Of a stretch of 37,416 nucleotides of DNA, positions 1 through 7,330 are shown piece after piece (position 1 is the stretch's first letter; every line of letters starts with the position of its first letter). Location: positions 1 to 37,416 of the forward strand of contig NZ_JAQZAT010000027.1 in assembly GCF_028736925.1 (NCBI RefSeq), in the 5' to 3' direction. The translations under genes and the position numbers were made by a program. This DNA is from Flavivirga sp. 57AJ16 (GTDB taxonomy: Bacteria; Bacteroidota; Bacteroidia; Flavobacteriales; Flavobacteriaceae). The notes beneath the pieces were generated by a model. It was not told the DNA's origin, did no database searches, and worked only from the letters and a program-made list of their open reading frames with translations.

Positions 1-74
1 AACTATTGGCAAGGGTTTTTGCTGTAGTGAACAGAGGGGTACCATATGTTGATACAATGGGATATGCCGCTTAA
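1..74 (+). CDS. Possible 3' end of a transposase-like gene (partial)
   Basis: A reading frame enters from the left edge (codons from position 3) and stops at TAA 72-74. Its last residues read RVFAVVNRGVPYVDTMGYAA. The pattern of basic and aromatic residues followed by a PYV block near the stop recalls the C-terminal end of IS110/IS116/IS902-type transposases, but 23 residues are too few to be sure. A second frame, 46-150, encodes a short basic peptide and may be chance. Confidence 0.3.
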   Translation, partial: LLARVFAVVNRGVPYVDTMGYAA

Positions 75-344
75 GACAATAGAGAAAATTTATGATAAAA
101 AATTTGCTAAAGTCATAGGATACGAAAGGTCATTAAAACTAGCTATTTAAATGGGTTTCGACTGCGCTCAACCTGACAACCAAGACTAAATTATTGATAG
201 CCAGATCAATAATATTATGCTTACATCGAACTCACGTTAAATACTAAAACAAATTCAGTACAGGAAATTCTGGCCCTGATCGCAAGAATGGCAAAACTAA
301 TAGACCATGCGGCATGATTTGATCCTTGTTTTTTTGGATTGAAA
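75..344. other. Gene-free stretch with one dispersed-repeat core
   Basis: No convincing gene is visible. Positions 153-171 contain the motif TTTCGACTGCGCTCAA, which belongs to the same dispersed repeat family as copies near 8428-8442 (opposite orientation), 8490-8508 and 37290-37301. The rest is AT-rich with no clear terminator or promoter. Confidence 0.5.
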
Positions 345-1109
345 TTACGTTACTTGGCAAACATGTTTTTTATAATAACGATTTAACTCGTTGGCATCAG
401 CACCCATCCATTTTTTTAAATAAATTCTAAAATAATAATATTGTAATTTCCAGATACCATTTGTATAGTAGCATCTGGCTGAGGTTATTAACCATTTTTG
501 AATAACAACAAATTGCTTGCGCTCATATAGTCTGGCAATTAGCTCGTTGTCTTCATAAATAGTAAAATCTTCATTATAGCCACCCATGTTATTGAAAAGG
601 GTCGTTGTTATAAATTGACTTTGGTCACCTCCTCGGCAAGCTTTCCATGGCAAACGGGTTAATTGCCCAGCAAGTCTAAGCCACCAGTGGCTACTATTGA
701 ATTTCATTCTAAAGCAACCTGCTTCGTTGCCTTTTTTGACTTCGTTTATAATAAGCGTGTCAAAATTTTTAGGAGGAAACGAATCGGCATGTAAAAAATA
801 AAGAATGTTACCTGTAGCGTGCTTAGCTCCCAGGTTCATTTGTTTGGCACGTCCTTTAGGAGCGTCTATACATGTTATTTTTGCCTCCTCGAATAGGGTC
901 GAGAGGCTTTTTTTAGCGTGTTTTGAACGGGGTCGAAAGGCTTGCATATAGTTTAATACTATTTCCTTTGACCCGTCCGTACTGCCTCCATCCACGATAA
1001 TTATTTCTGATATGTTTTCTCTCGAGGCGTTGTCTAAAAGATGAGCAAGCAGATTACCAATATGATCTGCTTCGTTTAACATAGGGATGACTATTGATAT
1101 GTTATTCAT
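345..1109 (-). CDS. Family 2 glycosyltransferase, rSAM/selenodomain-associated transferase 2 type
   Basis: This 254-residue GT-A-fold glycosyltransferase matches the TIGR04283 type that accompanies ArsS. The N-terminus MNNISIVIPMLNEADHI is the nucleotide-sugar-binding beta strand, DGGSTDG lies at 40-46, KGRAKQMNLGA near 85-95 and the metal-binding FLHADS near 105-110. GGDQSQF and YEDNEL follow in the acceptor half. It is the last gene of the ars operon and its start overlaps the DUF547 gene by 8 bp, so the two are probably translationally coupled. Residues 56-75 form a basic loop that seems extra compared with the usual 25-30 residue spacing in this family, and the DNA there resembles a genomic repeat. 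A role in attaching an arsenosugar to glycerol or a lipid is inferred from context; the substrate is unknown. Confidence 0.85.
   Translation of the reverse strand: MNNISIVIPMLNEADHIGNLLAHLLDNASRENISEIIIVDGGSTDGSKEIVLNYMQAFRPRSKHAKKSLSTLFEEAKITCIDAPKGRAKQMNLGAKHATGNILYFLHADSFPPKNFDTLIINEVKKGNEAGCFRMKFNSSHWWLRLAGQLTRLPWKACRGGDQSQFITTTLFNNMGGYNEDFTIYEDNELIARLYERKQFVVIQKWLITSARCYYTNGIWKLQYYYFRIYLKKWMGADANELNRYYKKHVCQVT
886..952 (-). repeat. Dispersed-repeat-like DNA inside the glycosyltransferase gene
   Basis: On the coding strand this segment contains GCCTTTCGACCCCGTTCAA followed, after an A-run, by GCCTCTCGACCCTATTCGAG, two related units in tandem. The first unit aligns with the complement of the intergenic repeat at 8482-8510, which contains GCCTTTCGGCTCCGCTCAA; I count about 23 of 29 identical positions over the longer match. 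It is in frame and encodes roughly residues 55-75. Confidence 0.6.
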
Positions 1110-1956
1110 TTAAATTCCAGTTATAGGCTTTAAAACTCTTTTTTGCTTTATGGGAAATGGTGACTTCGGAATATTGATTTAGAAAGTCAATTAACGAACC
1201 TGATTGTTTAAAATCGTTAGCAAACCAGTGAAATATTTTTGATAGCTTTAGGCTGCTTTGAGATATATCATTTCTTTTTTTATCAGCTAAGAATACTTTG
1301 GTAGCATGTGTTAATTGGTCATTTATGTTTGATGGGGTAAAGGCTTCGTTTTGTAGTTTAGGGCAAGAAATGGAAGCACAAACAATAGCAAAATGAATTC
1401 TTGGTTCTTCCATTTTACGTAAAATTTGGTGTTCGATCTCATTTAAATGGTACCATTTTTTGCCAAGTTTCCAAAAGCGTTGCTCCCAAGGTTTTTTAAT
1501 GTCTTTAATACTTTTAATGGGATAATGACGTAAGATTAAATCGATGGTCATGGCATTATAAGCATTGATCCAATAGGCGAGTTTATCATCCTTTGTCCTG
1601 AAATCCTGAGGTGTATGTTCTCCTAAATAGGTCATATAGCTTATTAATTCGTTTCGGTTGGATTTAAAGGCTTTGTAGTCAACAAGACCTTTATTTGAAA
1701 CATGTTTTTGTAATAGTGTGTTCCAGGCTGAATGGTCAATAGTTTCAACTGGCTTTGTTTTTTCTGATACTTCTTTTGTCTTTTGCTCGATTGAGCCTTC
1801 TTCCAAACAGACAATATCCTTTTCTTTATTTATAAGGCTGTCAACCTTAACAGGTTCAGGTTGCTCCATGTTTTTTGAAGTGTTTTCTGTAACACGTTTA
1901 GTTCCGGAGCAAGGCCATAAGGTTATTATTGCTAATAAAATTATAATATACTTCAT
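1102..1956 (-). CDS. DUF547 domain protein, secreted or lipid-anchored
   Basis: This 284-residue protein starts with a signal peptide (MKYIIILLAIITLWPCSG). Cys16 could be a lipidation site, although WPC is a poor lipobox. A charged linker runs to about residue 75, and a DUF547 domain follows at about 85-230 with the family blocks AYWINAYNAMTI (127-138) and CASISCPKL (193-201). The DUF547 fold resembles transglutaminase/papain-like proteins, but its biochemical role is not settled. The gene is 503 bp downstream of arsM and overlaps the glycosyltransferase by 8 bp. DUF547 genes recur beside arsS in Flavobacteriaceae, so I take it as an accessory of the arsenosugar locus acting outside the cytoplasm. 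Confidence 0.85.
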   Translation of the reverse strand: MKYIIILLAIITLWPCSGTKRVTENTSKNMEQPEPVKVDSLINKEKDIVCLEEGSIEQKTKEVSEKTKPVETIDHSAWNTLLQKHVSNKGLVDYKAFKSNRNELISYMTYLGEHTPQDFRTKDDKLAYWINAYNAMTIDLILRHYPIKSIKDIKKPWEQRFWKLGKKWYHLNEIEHQILRKMEEPRIHFAIVCASISCPKLQNEAFTPSNINDQLTHATKVFLADKKRNDISQSSLKLSKIFHWFANDFKQSGSLIDFLNQYSEVTISHKAKKSFKAYNWNLNE

Positions 1957-2459
1957 ATAGCGTGTTTTTTTAAGAACTTAATTCTAAAACCTCACCTTTG
2001 TAGGCATCTAGATTATTGTTAACTGTCGTTTCTGTGATTGTTTTTGGCTTTTATCATTAACACTATTACTGTAAGCTAAAAAAAGCAATTAGAGAAGAAT
2101 AAAAGCATTAAAATAGTCGTAATTGTATTTTTAATACGATACTTTTGACGATATAAATTAAAAATTCTTACTACAAAGTATAAATTTTAAATGCCAAAAA
2201 TAATGAATACGTCAAGGTGATATAATACTTGTATGTTTTAAGTTCATAATGATTGTAAAACGCTAAAAGGATGCATCAATATGTTGTAAGGACAATTTCA
2301 TCAATTGTTTTCTCATATGTCCTTGGCCCAAGTTAAAAATAGTATTGTCGGATTTGACTGTTCCTTCGGTCCTGAATAAAATATTGGAATCAGCATTGGG
2401 GAAAATTATTTTTGGAACAATAGTGCCGTGAGGATTTCTATTAGGTTATTTTATAATAA
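1957..2459. other. 503-bp gap within the ars gene set
   Basis: No complete gene is seen. The minus strand from 2445 down to a TAG at 2263-2265 is open for 60 codons and reads protein-like (for example NTIFNLGQGHMRKQLMKLSL), but it has no start near its beginning and follows an in-frame TAA. It may be a decayed gene end or chance. The remainder (1957-2262) is AT-rich with no structure I can name. Confidence 0.4.
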
Positions 2460-3431
2460 TCAACAACACCCACCACCATCATAATGGTATGTGGATTCTG
2501 AAATATAAATATCGTCTCTATTTAATGCTTTTAATGCCTTTGCTGTTTTATCACAAATGGCCAAAGGCTGATTTTTTAATAGTACATGTCCTGCCTTGTC
2601 ATCAAAATAATCTTCACCTCCGTAGTAAATAGCTGCTTTACCAGTAAAAACACAAGGGCCATCTGCTGGCATAGGGTCTTTTATTGCTGCCACCTCTATA
2701 GATTCTATATAAATTAACTCATTGGTTGGGTAATTTTTAGGATCTAGTATTCTATAGGGTTTCCTAGCTCTAATTTCAACCGTGCCAAAACCCGCATCTG
2801 TTAATGCTTTTGCATATTCGGCAATTGGTAAACTGCCACTTAAGCACAAAGCGCGTAGTCTTTCGTCGTTACGTAAGGTATCATTCATAGGTTGCTCACA
2901 TGTGGGATCGCTCATGACCAACCGACCATGAGGTTTTAAAACGCGATACATTTCTGCGATGGCTTTTTTTAAATCGTCTGCCTTGAAAATATTAAATAAA
3001 CAGTTTTGGGCCGCCACATCAATACTGTTATCTTCTACAGGGAGATTCATGGCATCTCCTTTTTTAAGATCTACAAACTCACTTTTAAACCAATCGTTCT
3101 GAGCTTCGGCCTCAACAAAATTTTTACGTGAGGCTTCTAACATTTCATCAACGATATCGACACCAACCACACCTCCTTTTTGGCGATTAAAATAGGCGAA
3201 TTGTAACAATTCCATACCGCCACCAACACCAACATAAAGCATCTTTGGGTTGTTGGTTAAATCGCGAGCATGAACGGTGCTTCCACAGCCATAGTTCATT
3301 TCCTGCATGATTTTAGGTATTTTTAACCCTGGGAGCTCCCAGATAGGGTTTGTGGTACAGCATAACCCAACATCGGGCATTAAAGCTGCTTCTTTGTAAA
3401 CATCGTGAGTGGTTTCTAAATAATTGCTCAT
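2460..3431 (-). CDS. arsM: Arsenite S-adenosylmethionine methyltransferase, arsenosugar type
   Basis: This 323-residue class I methyltransferase should methylate arsenite with SAM to mono- and dimethylated trivalent arsenic, the substrate for ArsS. The SAM motif is YVGVGGGME (66-74), with an acidic GVDIVDEML strand near 89-98. Cysteines that could bind As(III) are Cys24-Cys25, Cys49, Cys144, Cys178, Cys196 and Cys260, and the protein ends in GGGCC. The 144/196 spacing resembles that of the conserved pair in characterised ArsM enzymes. The first 60 residues (MSNYLETTHDVYKEAALMPD, then CCTTNPIW) match the form paired with ArsS rather than the stand-alone detoxifying form. It is transcribed 157 bp after the phosphorylase gene through a repeat-filled leader. 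Confidence 0.88.
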   Translation of the reverse strand: MSNYLETTHDVYKEAALMPDVGLCCTTNPIWELPGLKIPKIMQEMNYGCGSTVHARDLTNNPKMLYVGVGGGMELLQFAYFNRQKGGVVGVDIVDEMLEASRKNFVEAEAQNDWFKSEFVDLKKGDAMNLPVEDNSIDVAAQNCLFNIFKADDLKKAIAEMYRVLKPHGRLVMSDPTCEQPMNDTLRNDERLRALCLSGSLPIAEYAKALTDAGFGTVEIRARKPYRILDPKNYPTNELIYIESIEVAAIKDPMPADGPCVFTGKAAIYYGGEDYFDDKAGHVLLKNQPLAICDKTAKALKALNRDDIYISESTYHYDGGGCC

Positions 3432-3592
3432 GGTTTCAGTGTTCGGTGTTCAGTATTCAGTGTTCGGTGTTCAGTGTTCGGTGTTCGGTGTTCGGTATTC
3501 AGTGTTCAGTGTTTCGGTTTCAACTTCAACTTCGATTTCGATTTCAGTGTTCAGTGTTTCGGTTTCAACTTCAATTTCATTTTCAATTTCAA
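3432..3592 (-). repeat. Heptanucleotide- and hexanucleotide-phased array between pnp and arsM
   Basis: Nearly the whole intergenic region is simple repeats. On the coding strand it has GAAATT/GAAGTT-type hexamers followed by a run of seven-base units of the form ACACTGA, ACACCGA and ATACTGA. A 30-40 bp block (CCGAAACACTGAACACTGAA plus flanks) occurs twice. The array touches the arsM start codon on one side and the pnp stop on the other, so it forms the arsM leader; no Shine-Dalgarno sequence is visible. Confidence 0.85.
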
Positions 3593-4401
3593 AGCGTCTT
3601 AATAAGTTCTTTAAACAAGGTTATCATATCCGGTTCTGCTTTTGCCGCATTTTCAATGATATCCGAGATATTAACGGGTTCTAAGTTATCTGGGTCGCAT
3701 TCATCTGTTAAAACTGACACGGCTGCTGCTTTTAATTTTAAATGATTTGCTACAATAATTTCAGGTACGGTACTCATGCCAACAGCATCTGCCCCGATAA
3801 TTTTTAGCATACGGTATTCTGCTTTTGTTTCTAATTGGGGGCCTACTACGCTTGCATACACCCCTTTATGCAGTTTAATATGGTTTGCTTTAGCTATACT
3901 TTCAAATTTTGAATTGATTTCGGCGTTATAAGGAGCGCTCATATCTGTAAAGCGTTCTCCCAGTTTTTCAACACCTTTAAATGCTAAAGGAGAGCTGCCC
4001 TGCAAATTAATATGATCGTCAATAATCATTAATTCGCCTTTGTTAAAGTTTAAATTAATGGCTCCTGCGGCATTGGAAACCAATAGTGTTTTGATGCCTA
4101 ACTTTTCCATAATGCGAACAGGGTAGGTGACATCTTGTAACGTGTAGCCTTCATACAAGTGAAAGCGTCCCTGCATGACCATCACTTTTTTGCTGGCAAG
4201 TTCACCATAAATTAATTTTCCTTTATGGAACTCGACCGTTGCTGTTGGGAAGTTGGGAATATGATTATAACTCACTTCTTTTATAATGTCTATTTCGTTG
4301 ATGAGCTGCCCTAACCCTGTGCCTAGTATGATACCAATTTCAGGGGCTTTAAAACCTTTGTCTTGTAAGTATTCAGTGGTTTCGTTTATGTATTTAATCA
4401 T
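3589..4401 (-). CDS. Purine nucleoside phosphorylase
   Basis: This 270-residue protein is a trimeric-type (family I) purine nucleoside phosphorylase, which splits purine nucleosides with phosphate into base and ribose-1-phosphate. The phosphate-binding GTGLG lies at about 27-31, followed by GRFHLYEG, SNAAGAIN, the base-pocket block VGPQLETKAE and the ADAVGMSTVPE segment. Length is normal. It sits between the CofC-like gene (47-bp gap) and arsM in the ars operon. The placement suggests that it removes adenine from the arsenic-containing nucleoside made by ArsS; this is inference, and ordinary purine salvage would look the same in sequence. Confidence 0.88.
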   Translation of the reverse strand: MIKYINETTEYLQDKGFKAPEIGIILGTGLGQLINEIDIIKEVSYNHIPNFPTATVEFHKGKLIYGELASKKVMVMQGRFHLYEGYTLQDVTYPVRIMEKLGIKTLLVSNAAGAINLNFNKGELMIIDDHINLQGSSPLAFKGVEKLGERFTDMSAPYNAEINSKFESIAKANHIKLHKGVYASVVGPQLETKAEYRMLKIIGADAVGMSTVPEIIVANHLKLKAAAVSVLTDECDPDNLEPVNISDIIENAAKAEPDMITLFKELIKTL

Positions 4402-4448
4402 TTTATATTTTTTGAAATTAATTTAAAAAAAAATGTTATGTTATGAAT

Positions 4449-5084
4449 TTATACGTTATCAATTAAGGATTTTACCTTTAATTGAAGCGTTTCATTGTGC
4501 TGGTAGAATGATGAGTTTTCTAAATCTTCAAAAGTATCAATATCATTTAATGCTTCTAGTAAAGTATAAGATATATTTTCTTTATTTAATTCTTTGAGAG
4601 TTGCTTCCAATAAATGAGATTCGCTCCAGGGCTTATTATTAAATATAGAACGGTGCATTTTTGTCATTCCTACTAAGTAATAGCCACCATCCATAGCAGG
4701 TCCGAAAACAACTTCGTTATTGTTTAGGGCATGGAGTCCATTTTCTATATGTACGGAGCTAATATCGGGCAAGTCGGAGCCTATGAGTACAATGCGTTCA
4801 TAACCATCCTCAAACCCTTTTGTGAAAGCGTTTTGCATACGTTCACCTAAATTTTTGCCTACCTGAATCGTTTTGTAGTCGTTTTTCCATTTGGTATTAA
4901 CTACCGCATCAGAAAAATAGATGCGTTTATCTGTCGGTATATTTTTAGTAGCAAGCTCGGTAACTTTAACCAATTCACTATAAACATGAAAAGCCCCTTG
5001 ATTGCCAATGGTTTTGGCAAGCCTTGTTTTTACCTTGCCTAATTTTATATTTTTAACAAAAACAATAATAAGTGCTTTACTCAT
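4449..5084 (-). CDS. CofC-like nucleotidyltransferase-fold protein, rSAM/selenodomain-associated transferase 1 type
   Basis: This 211-residue DUF2064 protein matches the TIGR04282 type that accompanies ArsS. The N-terminus ALIIVFVKNIKLGKVKTRLA carries the lysine/arginine-rich nucleotide-binding loop seen in CofC- and MobA-like enzymes. LIGSDLPD (about 101-108) provides the metal-binding aspartates and FGPAMDGGYYLVGM is the family signature. It overlaps the rhodanese gene by 8 bp, indicating coupled translation. Relatives transfer a nucleotidyl group to a phosphorylated acceptor. In this operon a sugar-1-phosphate from the phosphorylase would be a suitable acceptor, but no activity is known to me for this branch. 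Confidence 0.82.
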   Translation of the reverse strand: MSKALIIVFVKNIKLGKVKTRLAKTIGNQGAFHVYSELVKVTELATKNIPTDKRIYFSDAVVNTKWKNDYKTIQVGKNLGERMQNAFTKGFEDGYERIVLIGSDLPDISSVHIENGLHALNNNEVVFGPAMDGGYYLVGMTKMHRSIFNNKPWSESHLLEATLKELNKENISYTLLEALNDIDTFEDLENSSFYQHNETLQLKVKSLIDNV

Positions 5085-5571
5085 ATACTTTTATGCCTTT
5101 TTTTACCCATTTTCCCCATACTTCGGAAAAAGCATGAATGCTATCTGTTTCTTTTTCTACTAAATTATAAATAGGTAAATCATTATTTTTCCATTCAAAA
5201 ATGCCGCCGTATAAATTTTCTACATTATTATAGCCTGCTTTTTTAAGGTTGCCTGCAATGGAATCGGAGCGTATTCCCAAGGAGCAGTAAACAACTATTT
5301 TGGCGTTTTTATTAGGGATTCTTTTTTGAATGTTGCTCACTTTAAATTTATTATACCCAACATGAATGGCATTTTTTAGATGGCTTACTTGGTATTCGGA
5401 CCATGCTCTGGCATCTAAAAGTATGGGTGGTGTTGTTTGCTTTTTTAATTGTTTCACATAAATATACGGAACCCTTTCTTTACTGTGTTCTTTTAATAAA
5501 GATTTAAGATCGTTTTGAGAAAATCCTGAAGTAATAAAGCTTATAAATATGTAAAAAGGTACTTTGTTCAT
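5077..5571 (-). CDS. Secreted rhodanese-like protein
   Basis: This 164-residue protein has a short signal peptide (MNKVPFYIFISFITSGFSQ) and one rhodanese domain at about 35-137. LLDARAWSEYQVSHLKNAIH is the entry motif, and the active-site loop is CSLGIRS with Cys96 as the persulfide-carrying residue; a shortened GG-F-EW block ends the domain. It begins 2 nt after the arsS stop and overlaps the next gene, so it belongs firmly to the ars operon. Rhodaneses move sulfur through a cysteine persulfide. A periplasmic role, perhaps in thiolating or handling arsenic species, is only inferred. Confidence 0.85.
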   Translation of the reverse strand: MNKVPFYIFISFITSGFSQNDLKSLLKEHSKERVPYIYVKQLKKQTTPPILLDARAWSEYQVSHLKNAIHVGYNKFKVSNIQKRIPNKNAKIVVYCSLGIRSDSIAGNLKKAGYNNVENLYGGIFEWKNNDLPIYNLVEKETDSIHAFSEVWGKWVKKGIKVYE

Positions 5572-5573
5572 AA

Positions 5574-6629
5574 TTAAGCGACAACACCTTGACAGCTACT
5601 TCCTGCTCCAGCAGTACAACCATAACAGTGTTGGGAAATAACAATGTGACGACCTTCTAGAAGCGCTTCGTTATATTCCGAGATATGTTTTACTTTGCTG
5701 TTTACTGGTAATTCTAACATTTGGTTGAAATCACAGTCAAATAAATAACCGTCCCAGCTAACAGATAATGTATTTGTACACATCACATTAGCAACAGCAG
5801 CTGGATTATATGCTTCGACTAAAGCATACATGTAATCTTCATAATTTTCGGAAGCAATTAAGTAATCCAAAAATCTACTGATGGGTAAATTTGTTATGGC
5901 AAATAAATTATGAAACTGAATATTAAAATCTTCTTTTAATGCCTTTTTAAAATCCTTTTCCATGGCGGCTTGGTCTCCTGGTAAAAAAGCACCAGATGGA
6001 TTATAGACTAAATCCAATCGCAGGTCGCTATCTGGTATACCGTACCCTATAGCATTTAATTCCTGTAGTGCTTTTATAGACTTGTCAAAAACCCCATCCC
6101 CACGTTGTTTGTCTGTTTTTCCGCGAGTCCAATGTGGCATCGAGGATACGACATGTACATGGTGCTTTTTAAAGAATTCGGGTAAATCGTAATATTTTTT
6201 ATGTGCTCTTATTATAGTTAGGTTAGAGCGTACAATAAAATCTTTAATACCGGCTTTGGCAGCTTCTTCTACAAACCATCTAAAGTTAGGGTTCATTTCT
6301 GGGGCACCACCGGTTAAGTCTAGGGTATGGGCACCGGTCTTTTTAATAACGTCCAAACACTGTAGCATGGTTTCCTTGGTCATGATCTCCTTGCGATCGG
6401 GCCCCGCATCTACATGGCAATGCTCACAAACCTGATTGCACATATAGCCGACATTAATTTGTAAAATCTCTAGTTTCTTAGCTTTTAGAGGGAATTGTTT
6501 TGTCTCGGAAATTTTATTTTTAAACGTAGGGAGCTCCCCATTTTGAAATATACCATTTGATAGGATTTCCAATTGGCGGTTACTTTGTGCCAAATCGCTT
6601 TCGCGTTTGTGTAAGGACTTTGTTGCCAT
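5574..6629 (-). CDS. arsS: Arsenosugar biosynthesis radical SAM protein ArsS
   Basis: This 351-residue radical SAM enzyme has the cluster motif CNQVCEHC (Cys64, Cys68, Cys71), LTGGAPEMNP as the SAM-binding GGE-like strand and a C-terminal cysteine-rich tail: FDCDF near 296, then HCYGCTAGAGSSCQG with Cys335, Cys338 and Cys346. This is the TIGR04167 architecture. Characterised ArsS joins dimethylarsenic to the 5'-deoxyadenosyl radical, giving 5'-deoxy-5'-dimethylarsinoyl-adenosine. Some homologs carry selenocysteine in the tail; here all tail positions are cysteine and no in-frame TGA is used. The start at 6629 is supported by conservation with three duplicated upstream copies of the first codons. 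It is followed at 2 nt by the rhodanese gene. Confidence 0.9.
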   Translation of the reverse strand: MATKSLHKRESDLAQSNRQLEILSNGIFQNGELPTFKNKISETKQFPLKAKKLEILQINVGYMCNQVCEHCHVDAGPDRKEIMTKETMLQCLDVIKKTGAHTLDLTGGAPEMNPNFRWFVEEAAKAGIKDFIVRSNLTIIRAHKKYYDLPEFFKKHHVHVVSSMPHWTRGKTDKQRGDGVFDKSIKALQELNAIGYGIPDSDLRLDLVYNPSGAFLPGDQAAMEKDFKKALKEDFNIQFHNLFAITNLPISRFLDYLIASENYEDYMYALVEAYNPAAVANVMCTNTLSVSWDGYLFDCDFNQMLELPVNSKVKHISEYNEALLEGRHIVISQHCYGCTAGAGSSCQGVVA

Positions 6630-7330
6630 ATTACGATTTAAGAATTACGATTTAAGAATTACGAGTTGTGAATTACGAATTAATATATGGATGTGAAATC
6701 CAAAATCGTAAATCGTTTTACATTTCAAGTTTAAATCACTTTCTCGTTTATGTAAGGACTTTGTTGCCATATTTTGATTTAAGAATTAAGAATTAAGAAT
6801 TAAGAATTACGAATTAAGAGTTATGGATTACGAATTAATATATGGATGTGAAATCCAAAATCATAAATCCAAAATCCAAAATCTAATATCGTAAATCCAA
6901 AATCAAAAATCGTAAATCGTAAATCGTTTTGCATTTCAAGTTTAAATCACTTTCGCATTTATGTAAGGACTTTGTTGCCATATTTTGATTTAAGATTTAA
7001 GAATTAAGAATTAAGAATTAAGAGTTATGGATTACGAATTAATATATGGATGTGAAATCCAAAATCATAAATCCAAAATCATAAATCTAATATCGTAAAT
7101 CAAAAATCAAAAATCGTAAATCGTAAATCGTTTTGCATTTCAAGTTTAAATCACTTTCGCATTTATGTAAGGACTTTGTTGCCATATTTTGATTTAAGAT
7201 TTAAGAATTAAGAATTACGAATTAATATATGGATGTGAAATCCAAAATCGTAAATCCAAAATCATAAATCTAATATCGTAAATCAAAAATCATAAATCGT
7301 AAATCGTTTTACATTTCCAATTTATTCACT
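6592..7330 (-). repeat. Four-copy tandem duplication between the peroxidase-like gene and arsS
   Basis: The region repeats a unit of 204-210 bp. Each unit runs from the last codons of the peroxidase-like gene through the intergenic sequence into the first codons of arsS. Start-like ATG codons on the minus strand end at 6629 (real), 6770, 6981 and 7185, each followed by codons for MATKSLHK. The copies join the gene end and gene start at a shared GAAAGTGA-like sequence. Between the ends lie seven-base-phased units such as GATTTAC, GATTTTG and TTAATTC. The first copy is shorter (145 bp). Confidence 0.9.

Noticed and set aside
3350-3745. Plus-strand frames made of repeated SVFGVQ/CSVFSI-like residues over the pnp-arsM gap
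   Set aside because: They are translations of the simple repeat array and overlap two well-supported genes on the other strand.
5574-6629. Selenocysteine in ArsS
   Set aside because: All tail positions are encoded as cysteine and the frame ends at a normal stop; no readable TGA or hairpin supports selenocysteine here.
6630-7308. CRISPR-like array
   Set aside because: The repeats are about 205 bp and contain the flanking gene ends; there are no short identical repeats with unique spacers.
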